Assembly (NCBI GenBank): GCA_043809645.1 | Contig: JBDROX010000040.1 | Span: 1-18,613 of the forward strand | DNA: 18,613 nucleotides | DNA from: JBDROX01 sp043809645 | Lineage (GTDB): Bacteria; Patescibacteriota; Patescibacteriia; Magasanikbacterales; UBA922 | Reading direction: 5' to 3' | Part shown: positions 1 through 7,672 of the stretch, piece by piece | How positions within the stretch are numbered: the first letter of the stretch is position 1 | How the letters are laid out: each line of letters opens with the position of its first letter | Notes under the pieces: model-generated | What the model saw: the letters and a program-made list of their open reading frames with translations, nothing else | What the model was told of the DNA's origin: nothing | Database searches by the model: none | Made by a program: the position numbers and the translations under genes

Positions 1-1
1 G

Positions 2-2362
2 TGTGATGATGGGGCGCTGAATGGGACATATGGGCATTGTGCAGGGTCAGATAGTTACTCTCTCCAGGATATAGAAAATTTTTTGAACGAGGCTGGTAGT
101 CAGTCTGGTGAAAGCTGTACTGCGAATTATCAGTGTAATGATGGGAATCCTTGTAATCTCGATAGGTGTTTTAAGGGTTTTTGTAAATTTTCACCAGGAC
201 TAGAGGTACTTTGCGATTCTGGTGAGTCAGCTTCATGTAATCTCCAACACCCTGAATATTGTGGAGATGGAGTTCTTCAGTCAAATGAGTTTTGTGATAT
301 TGGACAGCTTCATTATACAAGTGGATATTGTTCAAATGATCCATCTAAGCTCTGTGTTTTTGATCTTGATTGTATAGAAGTGGATGGATCAAATCCAGGC
401 CACTGCGTTGGTGGAGGTATACCAAACTATTCATTGCTTCAAGGAAATTCTTGTGCTCTTGATTGCCAGAAACCTGGCGCTTATTGTGGGGATGGTATTA
501 TTCAGTTTGAGCATGAGGATTGTGATGATGGGAATGATGTGAATGATGACGGATGTAATAATTTCTGCGAAAAGGATCCTGCAATAAAATGTAAGGAAGC
601 TAATATCCAACACTTCTATGGCCAGACGCCGTTTGCCATAGGTGGGGATGTACATCACTACTTTTTGACTAGATTATCAGAGAACATGTTTAATAATTTT
701 CAGTCGCATTACACTTCAAATCCGGCTCAGCTGGGACCCTTTTACCCTGGAGAAGAGCAGGTTATGGATTGTCTTGAGAATTTAACATGTAATGACATCT
801 GTAGCTCAATGGGAGAAGATTTCACGTGTCCATTTGCATTTAGAACAAGTTATCTTAGTGATACTCAGGCAAAATGGGATTATATTGCAAATACAGCTAA
901 TTTATCTAACTATTTAGATGAAAGCCCTGAAGATAATGTATATATTGCGATGTGTCAGGGGCCACAAACACAGACTTCTTCTCAGGTGGAGCCTGGCGAA
1001 TGTGGTGATGCAATTATTGATGAAGGCGAAACATGTGATCTGGGTTCTCAAAATGGAATTGCATGTACTCCGATCTATGGAGAGAGTTGTTCGTACTGCT
1101 CTGTCAATTGTCAGAATGTCATCAAGGTGGATCCAATAGCATATTGTGGAAATGGACAGATTGATGTTATTCCGAGTGGTGATGGAAGTCCTGGTGAGGA
1201 TGAGGACTGTGATTTTGATCTCGCAGGAAATGTGTACGGAGATCTTGGTCTTCGAGAGTGCCCAGATAGAGGTGAATATCAGTGTCTCAATCAGTGCACA
1301 CTCCTTGATGCTTCTGGTTGTGTAGTGTGCCGTATTTATCAAGACGGTTCGAAAGCAACACCGAAGATTTCACTTCTCAATCCAATGATAAAGAATGAGA
1401 CACTTTCAAGTAATTGGCCGATTGAGTTTGTCGGTATCCTGTTTAGAAACGAATTTGAGGATGATGGAACAAAGAAAGTTGGGGAACCTCTCGCTTTCTA
1501 TGATCATAGACAAGGAAGCGGCGGTTGGGCAAGTGTTCCGGAGCAAGAGAATGATTTTCTACGAATGGACGAAGAATATGTGGCAGACCTAGGTCTGGAA
1601 TCTGATGAGCTTTGTCAAGGTGAGTATGGGCTCGCATTTCTGCCATCATTCGAATCATTTTTGGGAACGCTTATTAATCCTGATCCGGGCTGGCTCCTTC
1701 CATATGCTGTTGATGGGGAGACTGATAAAGTTCGAAATGAATATATTTATTCTCCGCCGGTGCCAGAACAGACGTTCCGTGTTGTTGTACGTTGGGGATC
1801 CGGTGCTGGTGGACAGTTGGATTTTGCAGGAGGTGTATATACAGAAGAAGATCCTGGTGATCCAGAAATACATTACCTCGAATCAATAGATGGGTTGTGT
1901 ACAAAGATAGAGAAGGTAGATGGAAGTGATTTTTGGACTCCTGCAAATTGTAACTCATATCCAGAAAATCACGTGTATGTGCATGCTCAGAATGGATTGA
2001 ATGACACCTTTATCCAGTCATTCACAATTGACACGAATGGCGCTGCTGAGGATATTGGCTTCTTCGTTCAGTCTCTCACTGTTGATAGGATTGCGAAGTC
2101 AAAGTTCAAAGAAATTTTTGTGGATGTTTATGAATATGAAGGAGGCAGCACCGCTGGTTTTGTGTACTCACCTGCATACACATTCAAGATACAAGATGCT
2201 GCAGGCACAAGTAGTAATCCATCGGCGAAGTATTGGCAACCATTCAATCTCGAAAGACAGTCAAATGGAACATATGAGGTGGTGCCAATTAATTCTATCG
2301 AAACAGATATGTGCCAAGTAAAACTGAATATTCTTCCAGCATCAGAATGTCAGAATCTCTAG
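2..2362 (+). CDS. Cys-rich surface protein with DUF4215-type repeats (5' partial)
   Basis: The reading frame is open from the left edge, so the true start lies outside the window; a TTG at 83 is an internal Leu codon. About 786 residues are visible. The N-terminal half holds several Cys-rich repeats of the Myxococcus-type/DUF4215 pattern: a CxDGNPC module near the start, then CGDGVLQSNEFCD, CGDGIIQFEHEDCDDGN, CGDAIIDEGETCD and CGNGQID...EDCDFD. The C-terminal ~350 residues have few Cys and look beta-rich; I recognise no domain there. No C-terminal membrane anchor or LPXTG-type motif is visible, and any signal peptide would be outside the window. Repeats of this kind occur in large secreted or surface proteins and are presumably disulfide-bonded. 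An envelope role is inferred; ligand and function are unknown. Genes for TSP3-repeat membrane proteins follow on the same strand. Confidence 0.8.
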   Translation, partial: CDDGALNGTYGHCAGSDSYSLQDIENFLNEAGSQSGESCTANYQCNDGNPCNLDRCFKGFCKFSPGLEVLCDSGESASCNLQHPEYCGDGVLQSNEFCDIGQLHYTSGYCSNDPSKLCVFDLDCIEVDGSNPGHCVGGGIPNYSLLQGNSCALDCQKPGAYCGDGIIQFEHEDCDDGNDVNDDGCNNFCEKDPAIKCKEANIQHFYGQTPFAIGGDVHHYFLTRLSENMFNNFQSHYTSNPAQLGPFYPGEEQVMDCLENLTCNDICSSMGEDFTCPFAFRTSYLSDTQAKWDYIANTANLSNYLDESPEDNVYIAMCQGPQTQTSSQVEPGECGDAIIDEGETCDLGSQNGIACTPIYGESCSYCSVNCQNVIKVDPIAYCGNGQIDVIPSGDGSPGEDEDCDFDLAGNVYGDLGLRECPDRGEYQCLNQCTLLDASGCVVCRIYQDGSKATPKISLLNPMIKNETLSSNWPIEFVGILFRNEFEDDGTKKVGEPLAFYDHRQGSGGWASVPEQENDFLRMDEEYVADLGLESDELCQGEYGLAFLPSFESFLGTLINPDPGWLLPYAVDGETDKVRNEYIYSPPVPEQTFRVVVRWGSGAGGQLDFAGGVYTEEDPGDPEIHYLESIDGLCTKIEKVDGSDFWTPANCNSYPENHVYVHAQNGLNDTFIQSFTIDTNGAAEDIGFFVQSLTVDRIAKSKFKEIFVDVYEYEGGSTAGFVYSPAYTFKIQDAAGTSSNPSAKYWQPFNLERQSNGTYEVVPINSIETDMCQVKLNILPASECQNL

Positions 2363-2365
2363 CCT

Positions 2366-2376
2366 TGTGTTATACT
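2366..2376 (+). promoter_or_regulatory. Extended -10 promoter
   Basis: TGTG followed by TTATACT gives a TGn-TATACT extended -10 (hexamer 2371-2376) just after the stop of the Cys-rich gene. Transcription would start about 5 bases before the ATG at 2388, giving a nearly leaderless mRNA. The same motif precedes nrdR and ppsA. No good -35 is seen. Confidence 0.5.
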
Positions 2377-2387
2377 ATTGACTTCGT

Positions 2388-2789
2388 ATGAAAAAATTTC
2401 TTCTCATTCTCATTGTACTTATCCTTCTTGGTCTTGGTGGATTTTATCTACTTGGGAGATTTTCTGCAGACAATGTTGGTGTTCCATCCGAGCCGTCAGA
2501 AGATATTGTTACAGAGTTGGAGGTTGTGGAGCCGGAAGAAAAAGTTCGGATGTTGCCAGCAGAATATGAGCATGACAAGGATAGAGACGGGATTGAAGAC
2601 ACAAAGGAAGAAGAGCTTGGCACGAGTGACCTTTCTGCAGATACAGATGGAGATGGAATCACAGATATTGATGAGATAGAAAAATGGAAAACAGACCCGA
2701 CAAAGGTTGATACAGACGGAGATGGGTTTGCCGATGCAATTGAGATTCTCAGTGGATACAATCCAAACGGAGAAGGAAAATTCGAATAA
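2388..2789 (+). CDS. Small membrane-anchored protein with TSP3 calcium-binding repeats
   Basis: 133 residues. Residues 1-26 form an N-terminal hydrophobic segment after MKKF, acting as a signal anchor or signal peptide without a clear cleavage site. An acidic linker follows. Residues ~62-128 carry three Asp-rich TSP3 calcium-binding loops (DKDRDGIED, DTDGDGITD, DTDGDGFAD) and end in GYNPNGEG. The same closing motif GYNPxGxGK occurs in the 300-residue protein downstream, so the two are paralogous in this part. The exported domain would bind calcium outside the cell; a structural or adhesive role is inferred. No Shine-Dalgarno sequence precedes the ATG; T is at -1 as in the other genes here. 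Confidence 0.8.
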   Translation: MKKFLLILIVLILLGLGGFYLLGRFSADNVGVPSEPSEDIVTELEVVEPEEKVRMLPAEYEHDKDRDGIEDTKEEELGTSDLSADTDGDGITDIDEIEKWKTDPTKVDTDGDGFADAIEILSGYNPNGEGKFE

Positions 2790-2820
2790 GCAGTAAGAAG
2801 AAAGCAGAATAAGAATTACG
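2786..2820 (+). repeat. Left arm of imperfect inverted repeat around four-helix-bundle gene
   Basis: 35 bases that match the reverse complement of 3192-3226 at 28 of 35 positions by hand alignment, without gaps. The arm begins at the stop codon of the upstream TSP3 gene and ends 7 bases before the ATG at 2828. The two arms would pair in RNA to enclose the whole ORF. Confidence 0.6.
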
Positions 2821-2827
2821 CCTACAT

Positions 2828-3196
2828 ATGGCAGGTATAAAAAAGTTTGAAGATCTGCTAGTATGGAAGAAGGCTCATGAATTAGTTTTGAGAACCTACA
2901 GAATAACTGAAAAATTTCCAAAACATGAATTGTTTGCAATGACAAGTCAGTTGAGAAGAGCCTCTGCGTCTGTTGCGGCAAATATTGTGGAGGGTTTCAA
3001 AAGAAAAGGAATAAGAGATAGTCTTAACTTTTACAATACTGCCGAGGCCTCTCTCGAAGAAGTAAAATATTTTTTTCTTCTGGCTAGAGATTTGAAGTAT
3101 ATTAATACAATTGAATATAGTGAAAGTATACTGTTATCTGAAGAAGTCGGTAAGTTACTCTTTCGGTGGATTCAGAGTCAAAATCGATACACTTAA
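2828..3196 (+). CDS. Four-helix-bundle protein (S23/IVP family)
   Basis: 122 residues, typical of the TIGR02436 four-helix-bundle family that was first seen in intervening sequences of 23S rRNA genes. Diagnostic features are the N-terminal FEDLLVWKKAHEL, the central QLRRASASVAANIVEG and the Lys/Arg-rich KRKG turn before helix 3. There is no signal peptide or membrane segment. The family's function is unsettled; the old label 'S23 ribosomal protein' is not justified. Here the gene lies between two TSP3-repeat genes rather than inside an rRNA gene, and 35-base imperfect inverted repeats flank it. That suggests it arrived as a unit in a pre-existing surface-protein cluster. No Shine-Dalgarno sequence is visible. 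Confidence 0.85.
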   Translation: MAGIKKFEDLLVWKKAHELVLRTYRITEKFPKHELFAMTSQLRRASASVAANIVEGFKRKGIRDSLNFYNTAEASLEEVKYFFLLARDLKYINTIEYSESILLSEEVGKLLFRWIQSQNRYT

Positions 3197-3226
3197 TCCT
3201 TAATCTGCTTACTTCCTAATCCTTAT
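3192..3226 (-). repeat. Right arm of imperfect inverted repeat around four-helix-bundle gene
   Basis: Counterpart of 2786-2820. It overlaps the stop codon of the four-helix gene and ends 3 bases before the next ATG. It contains TAATCCTTA twice. A third copy lies just before the start of the paralogous gene at 4142, so part of this arm may be native leader sequence rather than inserted DNA. Confidence 0.6.
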
Positions 3227-3229
3227 CGT

Positions 3230-4132
3230 ATGTTTGATGATCAGCCATTACAAAATCAACCGGGAATTCCAGGAAATCTCCCTGTTGAGCCAGAGGATAT
3301 TTTTGGGGTGATTGACCCGGCTCTTGTGGGTGCGCCACCTACCCCGGCAGATGTTCCTGATATGGCTGTCCATGACCAAATTCCTCCACTAGCTCCTCCA
3401 GAATCAATTCTAGCTTCACAGACAGCACTTGAGGTCGGGGTTTTGAAACCAAAGTCAATGACTCCGGAGGCTGTGCAGGTGCCACCTGTCATGCAGCAGG
3501 CTGGAAGTCCTGGAATGCCACCTATGGGTGATTCATCGGCAGTACTACAGGCTTCTACTCCACAGACTGGCATTGACTATGATATGAAGTCACCTTCTGC
3601 CGCCAAAGGTATTGTCACAATTGTTATTGCAGTTGTTGTCGTTGTGATTATTGGTGGTGGAGGATGGTGGATCTATAGTAATTTTATCCGAGTGGTAGAT
3701 ATTGATGAGGGGCCTGCAGTGGTTACAGATACGACGTTTGAAGAAGAAATTCCATTGCCAAGTGATACTGATACTGGTATACCTCTCATAGAGTCGGATG
3801 GAACAACAACAGAACCGGAAGATATTGAAATAGAGGAGCCTACCCCAGATGAAGAAGCTATTGATGACCAGGTACTCTTTGGTGAGCCAATAGATAAGGA
3901 TGCTGATGGACTCGATGATGCCACAGAAGTGAAATTTAATACAGATCCAAACAATTGGGATTCTGACGGAGACGAACTCAGTGACGGAGATGAAGTCAAT
4001 GTGTGGAAGACCAATCCACTGAATCCAGACAGCGACGGCGACTCATTTCCCGATGGTGCTGAAATTAAAAATGGATACAATCCAGCTGGGCCTGGAAAGC
4101 TTTTTGAAGTACCAACAAGTACAGAGATCTAA
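3230..4132 (+). CDS. Single-pass membrane protein with Pro-rich N-terminus and TSP3 repeats
   Basis: 300 residues. Residues 1-120 are Pro-rich, low in charge and without Cys (many PP and PEP motifs). Residues ~127-149 form one strongly hydrophobic Val/Ile-rich transmembrane helix. Residues 155-215 are an acidic Thr/Glu/Pro linker. Residues 222-290 hold TSP3 calcium-binding loops (DKDADGLDD, DSDGDELSD, DSDGDSFPD) and close with GYNPAGPGK. The likely topology is N-terminus inside and calcium-binding domain outside. It shares the TSP3 module with the proteins at 2388 and 4142, and a CTAATCCTTA leader sequence with the gene at 4142. A surface role is inferred; the partner of the long cytoplasmic Pro-rich tail is unknown. 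Confidence 0.75.
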   Translation: MFDDQPLQNQPGIPGNLPVEPEDIFGVIDPALVGAPPTPADVPDMAVHDQIPPLAPPESILASQTALEVGVLKPKSMTPEAVQVPPVMQQAGSPGMPPMGDSSAVLQASTPQTGIDYDMKSPSAAKGIVTIVIAVVVVVIIGGGGWWIYSNFIRVVDIDEGPAVVTDTTFEEEIPLPSDTDTGIPLIESDGTTTEPEDIEIEEPTPDEEAIDDQVLFGEPIDKDADGLDDATEVKFNTDPNNWDSDGDELSDGDEVNVWKTNPLNPDSDGDSFPDGAEIKNGYNPAGPGKLFEVPTSTEI

Positions 4133-4141
4133 TCCTTACCT

Positions 4142-5377
4142 ATGTTTGAAAAGAAGGAGAAAAAAGATGAGATGAATGAACCCGATCAGGTGGTTGCTCC
4201 TTTAGATATTGAGAGTATCCCCGAGTCTTTTTATGGTGGAAGGAATCCAACGGTCTATCAGCAGGGAAATATACCTGTTGATGGAGAGAAAAGGATGGGG
4301 TCGGCCGTGTCTATAGAATCTATGCGTCGGGAACCAAAGCTTCCTCGCGATCCTTCCGGAAGTGGATTTTTTAGTAGCCGTGGATTCAAAATTACTGCTC
4401 TCGTTCTTTTTCTCATCATTGCTATTGGTGGAATAACTGTCTTTTATCTTTCTCGGGCAGGCATTCTTTCTTTTGGAAAGTCTCCAGAAGAACCTTTTGT
4501 CCCAGAGGCTCCGACAATAGAGATACCAGTAGAGCAGCCAGAGGATATTGAAATTGAATCAGCTGAAGCATCTACGACGACTACAAATATTGGGCCAGAA
4601 GAGCCAGGGGGTATTCCAACAACAACACCATCACTCCAGGAACAGCCAATTGAGTTTCCTTCTACTATTCTTATAAATAGTACAGATCTTGATATTGATG
4701 GGCTTACAGACCTAGAGGAAGAACTCTTTGGGACAGACACTGGTATTGGAGACACAGATAATGATGGGTTCAAAGATGGACTCGAGGTGGTGAATTTATA
4801 TAATCCGCGTGGTATAGCTCCAATGAGAATCATTGATTCAGGAATTGTTCAGGAATATGTGAATCCAACATATCAGTATCGACTCTATCATCCAGTTGGT
4901 TGGGAAGTGGCTGCTGTTGACCCACAGGCAAAGCAAGTGATCTTTTCTTCTGTAACAGGAGATTATATTGAGGTTCGAGTGATGGAGAAGGGAAGTTCAG
5001 AGACATTTTTGTCATGGTTCGGAAGATTTGCACTTGGGCAACAATTTACAGATCTTGAGCAGTTCGAGAATAGATTTCAAGAAGATGGGTACAAGAGAAA
5101 GGATAGTCTCGTCGCATATTACATCAATGATGATATTATCTATGTCATGGTGTACCATGTGGGAACAACAGGGAGAATTCCATATCGCCAATCTATGCAT
5201 ATGATGGTTCAGAGTTTTAGACCAAGTAGGACCTTTGTGCAGATACCTGATCAGAATATTCTGCCAGACGAAGACGCCCTTCGGACTACGACGACGCTAG
5301 AAACGATTACAGAGATTGAGAGTACGACTAACATACTAGTGTCAACAACAACCGTAGCTACCACAACAGCACTATAA
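4142..5377 (+). CDS. Single-pass membrane protein with TSP3 repeat and PsbP-like domain
   Basis: 411 residues. Residues 1-80 are a charged, presumably cytoplasmic segment, and ~82-104 a transmembrane helix. Residues 105-180 are a Pro/Glu/Thr linker. Residues 182-222 are a shorter TSP3 region (DLDIDGLTD, DTDNDGFKD, LYNPRG). Residues ~240-362 are a globular domain beginning YRLYHPVGWEV and resembling PsbP-like/lipoprotein domains. Residues ~382-411 are a Thr-rich tail. The start lies 9 bases after the upstream stop, so the genes are probably co-transcribed. A similar YPxGW-type domain occurs at the C-terminus of the ppsA product in this window. The PsbP-like assignment is by motif and pattern only; the function is unknown. 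Confidence 0.7.
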   Translation: MFEKKEKKDEMNEPDQVVAPLDIESIPESFYGGRNPTVYQQGNIPVDGEKRMGSAVSIESMRREPKLPRDPSGSGFFSSRGFKITALVLFLIIAIGGITVFYLSRAGILSFGKSPEEPFVPEAPTIEIPVEQPEDIEIESAEASTTTTNIGPEEPGGIPTTTPSLQEQPIEFPSTILINSTDLDIDGLTDLEEELFGTDTGIGDTDNDGFKDGLEVVNLYNPRGIAPMRIIDSGIVQEYVNPTYQYRLYHPVGWEVAAVDPQAKQVIFSSVTGDYIEVRVMEKGSSETFLSWFGRFALGQQFTDLEQFENRFQEDGYKRKDSLVAYYINDDIIYVMVYHVGTTGRIPYRQSMHMMVQSFRPSRTFVQIPDQNILPDEDALRTTTTLETITEIESTTNILVSTTTVATTTAL

Positions 5378-5429
5378 TGAGTAAACATAAAAAGGGTGGT
5401 AGATTTTTGAACCACAAACACTAGAACAT

Positions 5430-5861
5430 ATGCCATGCAATGTATTCTCTTCAGTAAAACGACCAGGATTACCGCCAAAGAGAGTTCGTAGCATTGTTGA
5501 TAGTGTATTTTCTGGTGAAAGGAAACGGCAGTATGAGATCAGTATTCATTTTGTTGGAGACATGAAGATTCGATCACTCAATAGAGTGTATAGAGGGAAA
5601 GACGCAGTGACAGATGTTCTCTCCTTTGGAACAGAGAATGGGCTGTACGGTGACGATCGAAACAATGATTTTGGAGATATTTTTATCTGTACACCACAGA
5701 TTCTGCGCCAAGCAAAAGAATGTGGTGTTCCGTTTGGAGAGGAGTGCGCGCGAATGATTATCCATGGTATTCTCCATATCCTGGGATATGACCACAAGAA
5801 GAGCATTGGCGCGAAGAAAATGTTTTTTAAGCAGGAGCGACTTGTAGAAAAGAACCTATGA
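5430..5861 (+). CDS. ybeY: Endoribonuclease YbeY (rRNA maturation)
   Basis: 143 residues, a normal length for this family. YbeY is a metal-dependent endoribonuclease for 16S rRNA 3'-end processing and ribosome quality control in the cytoplasm. The metal-binding signature is H112-GIL-H116-ILGYD-H122 (H-x3-H-x5-H). The conserved TDVLSF stands at 61-66 and GDIFIC at 82-87. The first 35 residues are less conserved. The ATG at 5430 is the first plausible start. The 3' end overlaps dgkA by 4 bases, so the two are translationally coupled. The ybeY-dgkA pairing is common in bacteria, which supports the call. Confidence 0.95.
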   Translation: MPCNVFSSVKRPGLPPKRVRSIVDSVFSGERKRQYEISIHFVGDMKIRSLNRVYRGKDAVTDVLSFGTENGLYGDDRNNDFGDIFICTPQILRQAKECGVPFGEECARMIIHGILHILGYDHKKSIGAKKMFFKQERLVEKNL

Positions 5862-6214
5862 AGCCAAAAAATATGTTCAAAAGTTTTCATTATGCATGGA
5901 AAGGTACTGTCTATGTGTTCAGGCATGAGCAGAACTTTCGTCTTCAGCTCGCTGCAGGTTTTTTTATTTTTTCACTTGGGCTTTTTCTTGGTCTTTCACG
6001 TGCAGAGACAATTGTGTTGCTCCTTCTTGTATTTCTTGTTCTCATCTTGGAATTGTTAAATAGTGCCCTGGAGAAATTTGTAGATATTTTGAAGCCAAGA
6101 CTTCACTCTCAGGTAGAGATTGTCAAAGATATTATGGCTGCAATGGTACTTTGTGCATCTATTGGTGCAGTTGTCATTGGAGCTATACTATTTTGGCCAT
6201 ACCTTTTTAGATAA
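5858..6214 (+). CDS. dgkA: Diacylglycerol/undecaprenol kinase family membrane protein
   Basis: 118 residues with three hydrophobic helices (~31-47, ~50-68, ~93-115), as in the small integral-membrane DgkA family. The conserved catalytic pattern is present: E24, then E65-LL-N68-SAL-E72, and K90-D91, all in the spacing of E. coli DgkA. Family members phosphorylate diacylglycerol or, in Gram-positive bacteria, undecaprenol, recycling the lipid carrier for cell-wall synthesis. The sequence alone does not settle which substrate is used here. The start overlaps the end of ybeY, and ftsA starts 12 bases downstream, so ybeY-dgkA-ftsA is probably one transcript. Confidence 0.9.
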   Translation: MKPKNMFKSFHYAWKGTVYVFRHEQNFRLQLAAGFFIFSLGLFLGLSRAETIVLLLLVFLVLILELLNSALEKFVDILKPRLHSQVEIVKDIMAAMVLCASIGAVVIGAILFWPYLFR

Positions 6215-6226
6215 TTTACTGATATT

Positions 6227-7495
6227 ATGGCATTTCGTAGGAAATCGCAGGCAGAGATCATCACTGGACTTGATATTGGCTCCACGTCTATTCGGGTTGC
6301 TGCAGGGCAATATCATGGTGACATGGATGGAAATGGTGAGCTTCAGATCATTGGTGCTACAGAGGTTCCATCAGAAGGTATTCATAAGGGGGTTATCTCT
6401 AGTATAGATGAGACCGTATCGTCGCTCACACACGCTCTCGAACAGCTTGAGCGTCTTATTGGTGTACCGGTAGATCACACATGGGTAGGAATTTCTGGAA
6501 CACACATACTTTCTCAGGGGAGTCGGGGTGTTGTGGCAGCAGCAAAGCCGGATGGGGAGATTACACCAGAGGATGTGGAACGAGCAATAGATGCTGCTCG
6601 AATGGTTGCTCCTCCTCTCAATCATGAAGTCCTACATGTTCTCCCAAAAAGTTTCATTGTCGATGGTCAGGATGGAATCAAGAATCCTGTTGGTATGACT
6701 GGAATCAGGGTTGAGGTAGATACACAGATTATCTATGGGGTCTCTGCTCATATTAAGAATATTACGAAGGCAGTGTATAGGACCGGTATAGATATTGATG
6801 ATCTTGTGTTATCAATCCTGGCAGCTGGGGACGTGGTTACCACGCCAAAGCAGAAAGAACTTGGATGTGTCGTCATTGACATTGGTGGTTCTATTACATC
6901 AATGGTGGTCTACGAGGGCGGGGACATTATTCACACCGCAACATTTCCAATTGGATCAGAACATATTACCAATGATCTTGCAATAGGACTTCGGACTTCT
7001 GTTGATGTTGCTGGGCAGGTTAAACTAGATTTTATTGACCTTGGAAAGAGAACATTCACAAAGAAAGACATGCTAAATCTTCAGGATGTTGGTGGGGAGG
7101 AATCAGAAGAGGTATCTTTGAGTTATATTTCAGAAATTGCAGATGCTCGAGTAACAGAAATACTCGAAAAGGTTGATTCACATCTCCAGACAGTTGGTTG
7201 TAGTCAGCTCTTGCCTGCTGGCGCGGTGCTCACAGGTGGTGGAGCACGTATTGGCGGGCTCGTAGATTTGACCAAGGATGTCCTTGGGCTACCAGCTGCT
7301 GTTGGATACCCAATCAATATTCAGAGTATTAGTGATAAGGTCAACGATGTTGCCTTCACCACTGCAATTGGTCTGGCGCATTGGGGTGCCCAGATATATA
7401 GTCAGCAGGGTCCAAAGAGGAGAACCAGTAGCTCTAGAACACCTGGAAAGTTCAAAGAGAAACTTGGAGAAGTATGGAAATCGCTTATACCATAA
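6227..7495 (+). CDS. ftsA: Cell division protein FtsA
   Basis: 422 residues, an actin-like ATPase that ties FtsZ filaments to the membrane at the division site. ATPase motifs are visible: phosphate-1 GLDIGSTSIRVAAG near 14-27, phosphate-2 CVVIDIGGSITSMVV near 214-228, and the adenosine motif LTGGGARIGGL near 335-345. The SHS2/1C region specific to FtsA lies between (GVSAHIKNI). The C-terminus ends in a basic, potentially amphipathic helix (FKEKLGEVWKSLIP), the usual membrane-targeting sequence. ftsZ follows after 177 bases, but a weak hairpin and a separate promoter in the gap mean ftsZ need not depend on ftsA transcription. Confidence 0.96.
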   Translation: MAFRRKSQAEIITGLDIGSTSIRVAAGQYHGDMDGNGELQIIGATEVPSEGIHKGVISSIDETVSSLTHALEQLERLIGVPVDHTWVGISGTHILSQGSRGVVAAAKPDGEITPEDVERAIDAARMVAPPLNHEVLHVLPKSFIVDGQDGIKNPVGMTGIRVEVDTQIIYGVSAHIKNITKAVYRTGIDIDDLVLSILAAGDVVTTPKQKELGCVVIDIGGSITSMVVYEGGDIIHTATFPIGSEHITNDLAIGLRTSVDVAGQVKLDFIDLGKRTFTKKDMLNLQDVGGEESEEVSLSYISEIADARVTEILEKVDSHLQTVGCSQLLPAGAVLTGGGARIGGLVDLTKDVLGLPAAVGYPINIQSISDKVNDVAFTTAIGLAHWGAQIYSQQGPKRRTSSSRTPGKFKEKLGEVWKSLIP

Positions 7496-7510
7496 TATTC
7501 ATTACTTCAT

Positions 7511-7536
7511 AAAAAATACACTTCAGCGTATTTTTA
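7511..7536 (+). terminator. Weak A/T-rich hairpin after ftsA
   Basis: AAAAATAC pairs with GTATTTTT across a short loop, ending in a T run. The stem has only one or two G-C pairs, so any termination is likely partial. Confidence 0.4.
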
Positions 7537-7562
7537 GTTATGCACATTTACTATTGCGTTTC

Positions 7563-7591
7563 TTGACACTGCATAATAAACGCGATACACT
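7563..7591 (+). promoter_or_regulatory. Sigma-70-type promoter for ftsZ
   Basis: A perfect TTGACA at 7563-7568, a 17-base spacer and TACACT at 7586-7591. It lies about 80 bases before the ftsZ ATG, giving a leader of roughly 75 bases. Confidence 0.65.
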
Positions 7592-7633
7592 TAGTAGTAG
7601 AAAAAGTCAGAAATTTGGCTAATTGAATACATT

Positions 7634-7668
7634 TTTTGTTCAGATCAACTGACTTCACTGTAACAAAA
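7634..7668 (+). promoter_or_regulatory. Leader hairpin directly before the ftsZ start
   Basis: TTTTGTT (7634-7640) can pair with AACAAAA (7662-7668), with a nested CAG/CTG pair in the loop. The ATG follows 4 bases after the stem. The stem is A/T-rich, so stability is modest and a regulatory role is speculative. Confidence 0.3.
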
Positions 7669-7672
7669 TTAT

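Noticed and set aside
914..1342. Minus-strand ORF of 142 residues
   Set aside because: Antisense shadow of the Cys-rich repeats; Thr/Ile-rich low-complexity translation with no recognisable domain.
2496..2981. Minus-strand ORF of 161 residues
   Set aside because: It is antisense to the TSP3 gene and the four-helix-bundle gene, both clearly coding, and its own translation shows no family pattern.
5394..5424. GTGGT/ACCAC dyad before ybeY as a terminator
   Set aside because: Only a 5-bp stem with a 10-base loop and no T run after it.
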